Positions 8,470 through 16,967 of a stretch of 41,757 bases of DNA are shown here, piece by piece. The notes beneath the pieces are model-generated. The model did not search any database. It was not told the origin of the DNA and saw only the letters and a program-made list of their open reading frames with translations. The translations under genes were made by a program, and so were the position numbers. Position 1 is the stretch's first letter. Every line of letters starts with the position of its first letter. Source of the stretch: CAJXZP01 sp047610145 (lineage in GTDB: Bacteria; Bacteroidota; Bacteroidia; Flavobacteriales_G; Salibacteraceae); the NCBI GenBank assembly GCA_047610145.1, contig JBLFZF010000013.1, positions 1 to 41,757 of the forward strand, written 5' to 3'.

Positions 8470-9826
8470 ATGAAGAATGTATTAATGTTAACCCTTTTCT
8501 TTATTGTAGCTCGAACTGCAATAGGACAAGGAACCACAATACCTTTTACTCCTGATTTTGAGATGTTGGTGGAAAACGGAAGTACTCCTGATTGGCTAAG
8601 AGTTCAAGAGGATTATAATTTTTCGAAGGAGGATTTTTTATCAGAGAATAAAGAAACTTTGGGTTTTGATTTAAATTATGAATTTGAACTATTGAATTCT
8701 AAAGAAGATAAACTTGGCGATTTTCATCACAAATACCAATTACTTTTTAAAGGTATTATTGTTGATGGGAGCGAGTTTTTATTGCATGAAAGGCAAGGTA
8801 GAATTTTCGCAATGAATGGGAAATTGCCGAGGAATCTTGATTTATCAGTTAGTTTAAGTGTTGACACGGAAGTAGCTTTAGATGGTTTACTTAATCAAAT
8901 TAAAGCTGACAAATATGGATGGGAGGAGTACTTGCCAGGTAAGGATCAATTTGAGTCAGAGTATCCAAAAGCAGATGTTGTAATAACCAGAAAGGATAAT
9001 CAAAATAGTTTTGCGAATGAGAATATGGTGTTAGCTTACCGGTTCTTAATAGTTACTATAAAACCTGAGTATTCCAAAAAGTTCTATTATATTGATGTGG
9101 ACAATGGAAAAATCATTAAGTCCGAAACATTAATAATGAATGATGGTGCCTGTAATTGCTGTAATGGCACCACTACAACTTTATATCATGGCCCACAGGA
9201 TATTCGCACTCATCAAGATCTAATTCAATTCCAATTACTTGATAATTGTAGAGGGGGTGGGATTGAGACTCTTTCGGAAAATGCTTATGTAAAAGATCCT
9301 AATAATAACTTTGTAAACAACCATAAAGAAATTGCCGCAGCCAGTGCACACTGGGCCGCAGAGGTCTCGTATGATTATTTCTTGAGTAAATTTGGTTTAA
9401 ATAGTTTTGATGGAAATGGAGCGAAAATAGATGTGAATACTTCTTCTGGTACAGACCAAGCCAGTTGGAATGGAAGCCAGCTTTCTTTTGGAAAATCAGG
9501 GAGCCTATAAAACATTAATAACCCAAATGGGGCAAGGAACTAAAAATAAGGATGAAATAAAGGACGAATTCAATTTATTCCCTATACCAACATCAGCTTT
9601 TTTAACCTTAAGTTTCCATTTATCGAAGCCGCAAACCATTTCGATTAAGTTAATAGATTTAAAGGGGGTAAATGTGAAGATAGGCTTGAATGATGTTGAA
9701 TATCATGGAAGAGAAGGGATAAATGAACATAGTATGGATGTTTCTGATATCCCAAACGGGGTATATTTTATTCTGTTAACCACGGATGAATATGTAGTGA
9801 AAAAGCGAATAATTAAATTAGAATAA
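8470..9826 (+). pseudogene. Thermolysin-like (M4) metalloprotease with the catalytic core deleted
   Basis: The first frame (8470-9510, 346 residues) has a signal peptide, an FTP/PepSY-type propeptide (about 50-215) and the start of an M4 peptidase domain: TTTLYHGPQDIRTHQ, HWAAEVSYDYFLSKFGLNSFDGNG (seen as VSYDYFLSKFG and NSFDGNGA) and ASWNGSQLSFGKSG. In thermolysin-family enzymes the zinc motif HExxH follows about 15-20 residues later; here the frame stops at once and no HExxH occurs. A second frame (about 9495-9826) carries a type A T9SS sorting domain (FNLFPIPTSAFLTLSF ... DIPNGVYFILL ... VVKKRIIKLE). The simplest reading is an internal deletion of some 200 or more catalytic codons that also shifted the frame, leaving propeptide and sorting tag. 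It cannot be an active protease. Confidence 0.85.
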
Positions 9827-9827
9827 C

Positions 9828-10217
9828 ATGAGAAATTGGATTGTAATAGTGGTTTTGAGTATTATGCTAACAGGGTTGAGTTCCTGTTGCAAAAGATCAG
9901 TGCTATTAGTTAAAGAAATGAGTATTAACTATAAGAACATTAATGACCCTGTAATAGTGTATCACATAAGGTTCAAAGAAGATGGTTTTAATGTAGTTAT
10001 TGATACTTCTGAGTTTGAACTAAGAACGGATAATAATCATACTATCTTCATTGATTTTGGAACAAAAGGGAATCATATATTGTTAATGGCGGATAGTTCC
10101 CAAACCGATACTATTTCAAATTTCAGTTTTAATATGGATAAGTGTGATGAAATTGAAAACTTTGGATATTACCATAATAGCATTTACAAAACGGATATTA
10201 GGCTAGAAATAGAGTAG
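9828..10217 (+). CDS. Small lipoprotein of unknown function
   Basis: 129 residues starting with an ATG 1 base after the stop of the protease remnant. The N-terminus has a lipoprotein signal ending LTGLSSC, with a second Cys and basic residues following (C-K-R-S). The rest is predicted to be mostly beta strand, with acidic and asparagine-rich loops and no motif that I recognise. It sits between the dead protease and the giant type B secreted protein, with 3 bases to the latter, so the five genes from 7070 to 13562 look like one transcript. No function can be assigned. Confidence 0.7.
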   Translation: MRNWIVIVVLSIMLTGLSSCCKRSVLLVKEMSINYKNINDPVIVYHIRFKEDGFNVVIDTSEFELRTDNNHTIFIDFGTKGNHILLMADSSQTDTISNFSFNMDKCDEIENFGYYHNSIYKTDIRLEIE

Positions 10218-10220
10218 TTT

Positions 10221-13200
10221 TTGAAAAAAGCAATCAAATACCTAAAAAAAGCAGCCCTAATCCTAGGGTTGCTTTTTACTTTTTCACTACTTCAAGCGCA
10301 ACAACTTGTAGTAAAAAACACCTACCCATATAATAGTCCAGACTATTTAGTAAAATACATTTTTTTATCAGGTTCTTTACCCGTTCGTAATATCAGGTAT
10401 GTTGGGGCAGACGATAGATTAAATAATCCGTATCAATTAGGTTATTTTTCCGCTCCAAATACGGGGCTAGGAATAGATGAAGGTTTAATACTAACTAATT
10501 CACCTATTCAGTTTGCTGTTTCTAATGGCGATCCTAGTTCTATTCACACGGGTATTGGAGGTTGGACAACGAGTGCAGACCAGGATGTAAAAACCATTGT
10601 GGGGTCTAACCAAACTTGTGATGTGGCGTATTTGCACTTTGATTTTTTAGCTGTAACAGATAGTGTAGAGTTTCAATATGTTTTTGGCTCAACGGAGTAC
10701 CCAGGCAGTGTATGTTCTTCAGCGAATGATGCTTTCGGTTTTTTTATTACAGGTTTGGGAATAAATGGGCCATTCTTGGCTAATGGTCAAAATATGGCTT
10801 TGGTACCAGGGACTAATATGAATGTGAGTATTAATACTGTTAACAATGGTATGCCATTTCCTCATCCAGCTAGCGGGTGCCCTCCAGGAGGTTTAAATAA
10901 TGCCCAATATTATGTGGGTAACAGTCCTGCAACTTATGTGGATTATCCCGGTTACACCACGGTATTAACTGCTAAAGCAAATGTAATCTGCGGTGAATGG
11001 TATCATTTGAAACTTGCAATAGCTGATGGAGTTAATTGTGGTAATTCTTCCGGAGTATTTCTTAAAGCAGGTAGTTTTTTGCCTTGGGCTTTTGACTATA
11101 GTTTAAGCCAGTTTAATCCTAATAAAAAGTACATAGAAGGATGTGAAACTCGTAGAATTTATTTTAAAAGAACTAAAACAGATACAGCTGCGGTATTAAA
11201 CTACGCTATATCTGGTAATGCTATAAATGGTGTTGATTATGCGTATTTGAATGGGCAAGTAAACTTTGCGATTGGTAAAGATACGGCCTCCGTATTATTC
11301 AGACCATTCGCAGATGGAATTACGGAAGGAGTAGATACGGCTATCTTTTCTGTAGTAAATGTAAGTACTTGTGGTGATAGCATTACTTCAGATATGAAAC
11401 TATTAATAAAAGATGAATTTGCTATTGCGGTAACGGTAAGCTCAGATAGCATAAATTGCCCGGGTGATACCGCGCATTTAACAGCTACTGGAGCAGGAAA
11501 TAGAGCGTTCACCTATCTATGGGATAATGGCACAACTGCTCAAACAGGCACTTATACGCCTTTGTTTAGTGACACGTACACCGTAACTTTAACGGATACC
11601 AGAGGTTGTAAAGGCCTAGGGCATGGGTATGTAGGCGTAAGACGATTTTATACAAATGCGGGTACAGATACTTTAGTTTGCATTGGTGATACTGTAACTA
11701 TTGGTGGTAATCCTTCAGGACCACCAAACGCTATGTATTTATGGCAATATGATACTGCCTTGATTGGAAATTATACAGGATCGCAGCAATTAGCAGTAAT
11801 TAACGGTTCCTATACATTTTACGTTGCCATTACTGATAGTACAAATTGTACGATTACAGATTCCGTTTTTGTAGATATATTACCGCTACCTACTATACAA
11901 CCTAACGGTGATACGCTTTGGCTTTGTCCGGGTGCATCCATTCAATTAGTAGCAAGTGGTGCGCAAGTTTACTCTTGGTCTCCTGGTATTTGGCTTAGTG
12001 ACAGTACAATTTCAAATCCTTTGGCTAATCCGCCTAATACGATCACCTATTTTATTAATGGAATTGATTCTAATACATGTGAAAACACAAGTCAAGTTAC
12101 CGTTTTAGTAAATGGAACGGTACCAACTAATGCGGGTATTGACACTGCAATTTGTTATGGTGATAGTGTGATAATTGGAGGCTTGCCAACAAGCCCGCTA
12201 GGGTCTAGTTATCAATGGTTAAACTGGGCTATTAATAATCCAACGGTTAGTAATCCTAATGTTAGCCCTCCAACTGATACCACTTATTGGGTGGTGTCGC
12301 AAAATGATACTTGTTTTGGAATAGATTCTGTTTTTGTTAAAGTTTTACCATTGCCACTAGTACAAACTTCATCCGATACAGGAATTTGTAATGGTGATAC
12401 ATTTAATATATCAGTAACAGGAGCATTAACATATCAATGGCTTGGAGATACGAACTCCATTCAGAATCCGTATCAAAACAGTACAAAAGCTTACCCTTCC
12501 GTTTCTGGAATATACACGGTAATTGGAACAGATAGCAATGGATGTTCTAATTCTGATTCGCTCATTTATACCGTGTTTAGTATTCCAATAATAGACGCAG
12601 GTATTGATACAACAGTTTGTGAAAATACACCGTATTTATTTGCCAGTTCACCAAATACCGTAGGGTATGATTATGTTTGGACTCCTTCATTTCAGCTAAG
12701 TGACTCTAGTGTTTCTCAACCTGTTTTCATGGGGTTAAAAGATGTCACCTATGTTTTAAATATAACAGATACCAATAATTGTAAGAATCAAGATACCGTA
12801 ATAATCAATGTTTTTAGATTATTGCCTGTTTCAGATACAAGTATTTGTTTAAACGATACACTTACAATAATGTATAAAGTAGAGAATGGAGTCGCTGATT
12901 ATTATACCTTATTTAATACGGATACGTTTTCAGTCTCACCGCAACCAACGTTTTATTTTGATTCGTTGCAAACTTCAAAGTTTCATGTACTCGCAATTTC
13001 ACAGAATGGGTGCGAAAGTACGCAAGGATTTCAAATTAGCAGTTTGCCATTACCTATAGATACATTTAGCTTTGATGCCGAGATTTATTGTGAAGGAATG
13101 CAAGTGGTTTTGAGCTATACTGATTCCGTTCCTTTTAGTTTATTGTGGGATATTGATGGTAATAGTTATTCTGATAACCCACTGAATATTTGGGTGAATG

Positions 13201-13562
13201 AAACACAGTTAACGGGTTCTTTAATAGTAGAAAACACATATAACTGTAAGGCAATAATACCGCTATTTGGAAGTGTAAATAATTCAGGTCTGGTATTTGC
13301 TTCCTCTCTCCCCAATATTTTCACTCCCAATAACGATGGCGTGAATGATTATTTTGAAATCAATTTACCAGTAGGCTTGTTTGGCTGTAGTAGTCTAAAA
13401 GTATTTAACCGGTGGGGCGTAATTGTTTATGATTCTCAGGAATATGCAATTTCATGGAATGGTAAGTTGCCTTCTGGACAGGATGCCCAAACTGGAGTGT
13501 ATTTTTATGTTTTGGAGGTGAATGGTATTGTGTCTAAAGGTAATGTACAGTTATTAAGATAG
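10221..13562 (+). CDS. Giant secreted protein with choice-of-anchor L domain and T9SS type B sorting domain
   Basis: 1113 residues beginning at a TTG (TTG-AAA-AAA-GCA) that supplies a good signal peptide ending SLLQAQ. The N-terminal third matches the choice-of-anchor L domain: DEGLILTNSP, VEFQYVFGSTEYPG, NDAFGFFITG, and YHLKLAIADG. The middle consists of repeated Ig/PKD-like modules of about 85-100 residues, each with an N-A-G-x-D-T-x-x-C or similar Cys-bearing start (near 11660, 12130, 12595). The last ~85 residues are the gliding-motility-associated type B sorting domain: PNIFTPNNDGVNDYFEI, KVFNRWGVIVYDS, W-N-G, TGVYFYVLEV. Such proteins are secreted by the T9SS and act as adhesins or matrix components. 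Convergent with the AtoE-like gene with no spacer. Confidence 0.92.
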   Translation: MKKAIKYLKKAALILGLLFTFSLLQAQQLVVKNTYPYNSPDYLVKYIFLSGSLPVRNIRYVGADDRLNNPYQLGYFSAPNTGLGIDEGLILTNSPIQFAVSNGDPSSIHTGIGGWTTSADQDVKTIVGSNQTCDVAYLHFDFLAVTDSVEFQYVFGSTEYPGSVCSSANDAFGFFITGLGINGPFLANGQNMALVPGTNMNVSINTVNNGMPFPHPASGCPPGGLNNAQYYVGNSPATYVDYPGYTTVLTAKANVICGEWYHLKLAIADGVNCGNSSGVFLKAGSFLPWAFDYSLSQFNPNKKYIEGCETRRIYFKRTKTDTAAVLNYAISGNAINGVDYAYLNGQVNFAIGKDTASVLFRPFADGITEGVDTAIFSVVNVSTCGDSITSDMKLLIKDEFAIAVTVSSDSINCPGDTAHLTATGAGNRAFTYLWDNGTTAQTGTYTPLFSDTYTVTLTDTRGCKGLGHGYVGVRRFYTNAGTDTLVCIGDTVTIGGNPSGPPNAMYLWQYDTALIGNYTGSQQLAVINGSYTFYVAITDSTNCTITDSVFVDILPLPTIQPNGDTLWLCPGASIQLVASGAQVYSWSPGIWLSDSTISNPLANPPNTITYFINGIDSNTCENTSQVTVLVNGTVPTNAGIDTAICYGDSVIIGGLPTSPLGSSYQWLNWAINNPTVSNPNVSPPTDTTYWVVSQNDTCFGIDSVFVKVLPLPLVQTSSDTGICNGDTFNISVTGALTYQWLGDTNSIQNPYQNSTKAYPSVSGIYTVIGTDSNGCSNSDSLIYTVFSIPIIDAGIDTTVCENTPYLFASSPNTVGYDYVWTPSFQLSDSSVSQPVFMGLKDVTYVLNITDTNNCKNQDTVIINVFRLLPVSDTSICLNDTLTIMYKVENGVADYYTLFNTDTFSVSPQPTFYFDSLQTSKFHVLAISQNGCESTQGFQISSLPLPIDTFSFDAEIYCEGMQVVLSYTDSVPFSLLWDIDGNSYSDNPLNIWVNETQLTGSLIVENTYNCKAIIPLFGSVNNSGLVFASSLPNIFTPNNDGVNDYFEINLPVGLFGCSSLKVFNRWGVIVYDSQEYAISWNGKLPSGQDAQTGVYFYVLEVNGIVSKGNVQLLR

Positions 13563-14930
13563 CTAAAATATCCAAAGTACAAACAAGAAAATAGGTAATC
13601 CAATAGCAAAAAGGAACAAGGTATAGGGTAGGATTTGCTTGGCTTTCAATCCCGTAATACCCAATAGAGGTAGCGCCCAAAATGGTTGAAGCATATTGGT
13701 CAATTGATCGCCATACGCAAAGGCTAAAATGTTTTTAGCCAAAGGGGCTCCAATTTCTTGAGCCGATTGAACGAGTAGTGGTCCTTGAATTGCCCATTGA
13801 CCACCACCACTTGGAACTAATATATTAACAATTCCAGCACTGCAAAAGGTGAAAAATGTAAACGATGAAGGCGTTGCTGTGGAAGCAATAAATTCTGAAA
13901 ACTGTGTAATTAATTGAGAATCTTTCATGATTCCCATTATTCCAAAGTAAAGAGGGAATTGAATTAAAATTCCAGCAGCTCCAGCAATGGCAGAGTCTAC
14001 TGCTTTTAGGAAATGATAAAAGTTTCTATGAAATAAGATTCCAAGACCTAATAAGAAAAGGTTAATATTATTGGGTGTGAAATAGGTTCCGAATCCAGTA
14101 ACCCAAAACATCTTGTAAATAGCATAAACTAAAATTACAGAGCCAATAGAAACTCCAATAACGTAACTGTGATCTAACCGCTCAGCTCCTTCAATTAACG
14201 TTACTTGATGTTCCTTAAAATTGGATTTAATTTCTATTTCTGAAGGCTTTACCTTTTTACCCATCCAATACATGGCCATTGGGGCAATGGTTAATAGTAA
14301 TAGGGAAGTAGTAATATTTAAAGGTGAAAAAACAGTAAGGTTATAAGGAATGAATTCGGGCAGGGAAGAAGCCAATGATCCAGGAGATAAAAGTGTAGCC
14401 AAATGACCCGGTTCAGCCACTTTGGTTAGCGAGGATCCGGAAAATCCACCGTGCCATACCATTAAGGCGGTATATCCTGCAGCTGCAATAAGCGGGTAGT
14501 TAATCTTCCAATTTTGTCTGAGGGCTTCTTCAGCTACTTTCCGAGCCATAATAGCACCAAAAATTAGACCTAAGCCCCAATTAAAGAACCCAACTAACAT
14601 GGTAAAGAAGGTTACCCATGCGGCTGCCTTTGCAGATGTGTCTAGGTGTTTTACGACCTTAATAATAAATTGATTTACGGGTTTGCTAATGGCTAAAACG
14701 TGACCAAGAACTAGCATCAGCATCATTTGCATAGCAAAAACGAGAAGGTTTTTATTCCAAAGGCCGTTTTCCCAATAGGTAAGAATAGTATAGGGTTTAA
14801 ACTCGCCTTCTTTTCCTACTCCAAAAAGTAAGGCCAAAATAAATGCAAAAAAAGAAAGCACTATTGCAATCGTAAATGGCGAAGGCAATAGTGCTTTATA
14901 TATGTTAACGAACTTTGTTGTAAAGCTCAT
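13563..14930 (-). CDS. Short-chain fatty acid transporter (AtoE family)
   Basis: 455 residues, polytopic, matching the AtoE/short-chain fatty acid:H+ symporter family. Landmarks are VKHLDTSAKAAAW, NWGLGLIFGAIMARKVAEEA, ALMVWHGGFSGSSLTKVAEPGH (seen as WHGGFSGS), VNILVPSGGGQWAIQGP and LQPFWALPLLGI. AtoE-type proteins import acetoacetate or short-chain fatty acids. The gene is the last of a three-gene minus-strand operon: it starts 14 bases after the DUF3127 gene. Its stop is adjacent to the convergent stop of the giant secreted protein. The family is certain; the actual substrate is not. Confidence 0.9.
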   Translation of the reverse strand: MSFTTKFVNIYKALLPSPFTIAIVLSFFAFILALLFGVGKEGEFKPYTILTYWENGLWNKNLLVFAMQMMLMLVLGHVLAISKPVNQFIIKVVKHLDTSAKAAAWVTFFTMLVGFFNWGLGLIFGAIMARKVAEEALRQNWKINYPLIAAAGYTALMVWHGGFSGSSLTKVAEPGHLATLLSPGSLASSLPEFIPYNLTVFSPLNITTSLLLLTIAPMAMYWMGKKVKPSEIEIKSNFKEHQVTLIEGAERLDHSYVIGVSIGSVILVYAIYKMFWVTGFGTYFTPNNINLFLLGLGILFHRNFYHFLKAVDSAIAGAAGILIQFPLYFGIMGIMKDSQLITQFSEFIASTATPSSFTFFTFCSAGIVNILVPSGGGQWAIQGPLLVQSAQEIGAPLAKNILAFAYGDQLTNMLQPFWALPLLGITGLKAKQILPYTLFLFAIGLPIFLFVLWIF

Positions 14931-14944
14931 GATTCATTCTTTAT

Positions 14945-15292
14945 TTAGAATGGAAGATCATCGTCATCGTTGCTTGCTGCAATTGGAGGAGGAGTGGGTA
15001 ACGGAGCGCTTTCAGCTGGTGCACCTGCTGCTGCAGCTTCCATTTTCCATGCTTGTAAGTTTACGTAGTATTTTCCGTTGAACTCATTTCCACGAATGTT
15101 GAAGTGAACATTCACTTCTTGGTTGGGTTGGAAAGTATCTAATGTAGTTGTTTTTTCTTTAAAGAATTCTAGCTTAATATCTTGTGGATATTGTTCTGCT
15201 GTTGTAATAACAAATTCTCTTTTTGAAAACCCACTGTCAAAAGTTTGAGTGTCCATGATTACCTTGATTCTCCCTTGTAATTGTAAATCCAT
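14945..15292 (-). CDS. DUF3127 protein with an SSB-like acidic tail
   Basis: 115 residues. The N-terminal ~83 residues (LQGRIKVIMDTQTF ... FVITTAEQYPQDIKLEF ... FNIRGNEFNGKYYVNLQAWKME, in pieces) match DUF3127, a small OB-like family found in Bacteroidota and their phages. A low-complexity Ala/Pro linker follows and the protein ends NDDDDLPF, almost identical to the C-terminal tip of single-stranded-DNA-binding protein, which recruits repair and replication partners. This suggests a role in nucleic-acid binding or in contacting SSB partners, but that is inference. Located 6 bases after the flavin reductase gene and 14 before the transporter, so it is in their operon although the three functions have no clear link. 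Confidence 0.85.
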   Translation of the reverse strand: MDLQLQGRIKVIMDTQTFDSGFSKREFVITTAEQYPQDIKLEFFKEKTTTLDTFQPNQEVNVHFNIRGNEFNGKYYVNLQAWKMEAAAAGAPAESAPLPTPPPIAASNDDDDLPF

Positions 15293-15298
15293 TTTGTA

Positions 15299-16201
15299 TT
15301 AGTCGTTAAAAGCTAGAAGAGTCTTCCAAGCCATTTCTATTTGATTATTATTAATTTGTTCTTTCGCTATTTTATGCAATTCCGTTTCTAAGGTGACGGC
15401 ATCATCCTCATGGGTAACAAAAATGTCACTCAATTCAAACAACTTGTGATCGTTCACCTCTAATTCAGCAGGAAGGCTCTCTACATTACCTAAACGACCT
15501 AAATCATTTCCTGTAAGGATACTTGAATTTCGAATGTCCGCTGGAATTTTATCTACTCCAATTCCTAGAGTGCTTAAGGGTTTGGCAATTTCAAACAAAG
15601 CTTCCCCATGTGCTCGGCAATACCAATTCCCACCCATTCGAGCTACTAAATCAATTTTAGTTTGGTCAATACTTCCATTCTTATCTAAAACTTCTCTATT
15701 CACATGAAAACGAATAACCTCACAGATAATCATGTTTCCTGCACCGCCTCCAGTTCCAAACTCTTTGATCTCCAAAATTTTACACTCCATAGATACCGGA
15801 GATTCTAAAACTCGGCTCGGCTGCACTAAATCGCTTTTCACTTCGGTTAGCCCAGACTTAATAAACTCATTTATACCATCCGGATACTCCGTACTCGATA
15901 ACGACATTTGCTCCACAATGGCGTGATTAACTACGTTGATTACCACTTCGCCACTAACTTTAGCGTTTTCTAAGGTGTGCTTTGTTGTATTATCTCTCAC
16001 TCTTCTAGAGGGTGAAAAAGCCACAATAGGTGGATTCGCGCTGAAAACACCAAATTGAGAAAACGGACTTAGATTAGAATTCCCATCCTCGTCTACCGTA
16101 CTAACAAAAGCAATAGGTCTCGGCCCTATTGCACCTAGCAGGGTGCCAAACACCTTTGGAATGCTTTCGCTTTTTGGATCTACTGTAATGAAGTTTGCCA
16201 T
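15299..16201 (-). CDS. Flavin reductase-like (split-barrel FMN-binding) protein
   Basis: 300 residues from the ATG at 16201 (MANFITVDPKSES); the open frame runs 12 codons further to 16237 but those add only a hydrophobic stretch and overlap the promoter. The N-terminal ~200 residues show the FMN-binding split-barrel fold: GAIGPRPIAFVSTVDEDGNSN (in part), NLSPFSQFGVFSANPPIVAFSPS, and VVINVVN. The C-terminal ~100 residues are an acidic helical extension seen in Bacteroidota homologues. These enzymes bind FMN and reduce flavin or act as flavin-dependent oxidoreductases. It is the first gene of an operon with the DUF3127 protein and AtoE-like transporter. The promoter almost touches the start codon, so the mRNA may be nearly leaderless. 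Confidence 0.88.
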   Translation of the reverse strand: MANFITVDPKSESIPKVFGTLLGAIGPRPIAFVSTVDEDGNSNLSPFSQFGVFSANPPIVAFSPSRRVRDNTTKHTLENAKVSGEVVINVVNHAIVEQMSLSSTEYPDGINEFIKSGLTEVKSDLVQPSRVLESPVSMECKILEIKEFGTGGGAGNMIICEVIRFHVNREVLDKNGSIDQTKIDLVARMGGNWYCRAHGEALFEIAKPLSTLGIGVDKIPADIRNSSILTGNDLGRLGNVESLPAELEVNDHKLFELSDIFVTHEDDAVTLETELHKIAKEQINNNQIEMAWKTLLAFND

Positions 16202-16207
16202 AAAGTA

Positions 16208-16238
16208 CAAAGGTAAAATGAGCATCCATACATTCAAA
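16208..16238 (-). promoter_or_regulatory. Promoter of the flavin reductase operon
   Basis: On the minus strand a TTTG at 16238-16235 is followed after 19 bases by a perfect -7 box TACCTTTG (16215-16208). The predicted transcription start is about 16203, only 2-3 bases before the ATG at 16201. Confidence 0.7.
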
Positions 16239-16313
16239 TATTACACTGTTTTTTTATATCCGTAACGGATGTATTTATCAACAAAAAATAAAATTCATTT
16301 TTTGCTTTTTCGC

Positions 16314-16342
16314 TTGCATAAACGAAAAGATAACTATCTTTG
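16314..16342 (+). promoter_or_regulatory. Promoter of tRNA-Leu
   Basis: TTG at 16314-16316, an 18-base spacer and a perfect -7 box TATCTTTG at 16335-16342. Transcription would begin about 16347-16349, just before the tRNA 5' end at 16353. Confidence 0.7.
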
Positions 16343-16352
16343 CCGCCTGATT

Positions 16353-16434
16353 GCGGATGTGGTGGAATTGGTAGACACGCTAGACTTAGGATCTAGTGCC
16401 GCAAGGTGTGAAAGTTCGAGTCTTTTCATCCGCA
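16353..16434 (+). tRNA. tRNA-Leu (anticodon TAG)
   Basis: An 82-base cloverleaf. The acceptor stem pairs GCGGATG (16353-16359) with CATCCGC (16427-16433), discriminator A at 16434. The D-arm contains TGGTAGACACGC-type sequence, the anticodon stem CTAGA/TCTAG encloses loop C-T-T-A-G-G-A with anticodon TAG at 16387-16389, and a long variable arm precedes the T-arm with GTTCGAGTC. The long variable arm and A-ending discriminator fit leucine. The 3' CCA is not encoded. A terminator follows directly. Confidence 0.97.
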
Positions 16435-16440
16435 CAAAAA

Positions 16441-16471
16441 AAAGAGTTGTAGAAATACAACTCTTTTTTTA
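16441..16471 (+). terminator. Intrinsic terminator after tRNA-Leu
   Basis: Perfect 11-bp inverted repeat AAAGAGTTGTA/TACAACTCTTT (16441-16451 and 16456-16466) with a GAAA tetraloop, followed by a T tract to 16470. Confidence 0.9.
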
Positions 16472-16499
16472 TGCCGTAAAGTGTCACTATTTGGTTTAG

Positions 16500-16534
16500 T
16501 TGTAATTATTTCTCTTAGTGAACTCGTATCTTTG
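16500..16534 (+). promoter_or_regulatory. Promoter of the small-membrane-protein/aroB/aroA unit
   Basis: A perfect -7 box TATCTTTG at 16527-16534, with a TTG at 16500-16502 separated by 24 bases, slightly longer than the usual 17-23. It lies 29 bases before the ATG at 16563. Confidence 0.5.
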
Positions 16535-16562
16535 CGATCTTCTGTAGGACAGATGAACAATT

Positions 16563-16967
16563 ATGAAAAGAAGATTTAGAATTTACGGGTTTGGGTTATT
16601 GCTAGGATGTATTATGGCTTGGGCCTTGTTTTTAAGAGGTCGAAACACAAAAAATTACACCTCATGGACTCCCAATAATAGAATATTAGAAGAAATTCGG
16701 TTGGACTCTACTTTAATTCCTTCTCCGGTTTTTTGGTGTGAATTGAACTGTTTAGGCTTTTCTAGTATTGAATACGAGGAACTATTAAATGACGGTAATG
16801 TTTTGTTTGACGAAAGTCAAGTTAAAAAATGGCCGAGATCTTATATCGTGGAGTTTCAAACGGAGGAGAAAGGAACATTAACCGTTTCTTATTCTAAAAC
16901 GGAGTCTAGACATTATTCTGTTTTATCGGTAGCGAAAGTAGGCGAAACCATTAAATGTGATTGCTAA
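16563..16967 (+). CDS. Small membrane-anchored protein, possibly DUF4258-like
   Basis: 134 residues. A single hydrophobic segment near the N-terminus (YGFGLLLGCIMAWALFLRG) with basic residues before it fits a membrane anchor or uncleaved signal. The rest is soluble, with NRILEEIRLDSTLI, CELNCLGFSSIEYEELLNDGNVLFDESQV (in part) and a Cys-x-Cys end (KCDC). Short flavobacterial proteins of this layout found next to aroB are sometimes placed in DUF4258; I make that link from memory. The stop TAA (16965-16967) shares one base with the aroB ATG, so the genes are translationally coupled. Its connection to shikimate synthesis is unknown. Confidence 0.7.
   Translation: MKRRFRIYGFGLLLGCIMAWALFLRGRNTKNYTSWTPNNRILEEIRLDSTLIPSPVFWCELNCLGFSSIEYEELLNDGNVLFDESQVKKWPRSYIVEFQTEEKGTLTVSYSKTESRHYSVLSVAKVGETIKCDC

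Noticed and set aside
11237..11512. 91-codon minus-strand frame inside the giant type B protein
   Set aside because: Antisense to repetitive secreted-protein coding sequence; no signal, family or promoter.
16269..16499. 76-codon plus-strand frame across the tRNA-Leu region
   Set aside because: The tRNA, its promoter and its terminator explain the sequence; the frame is accidental.
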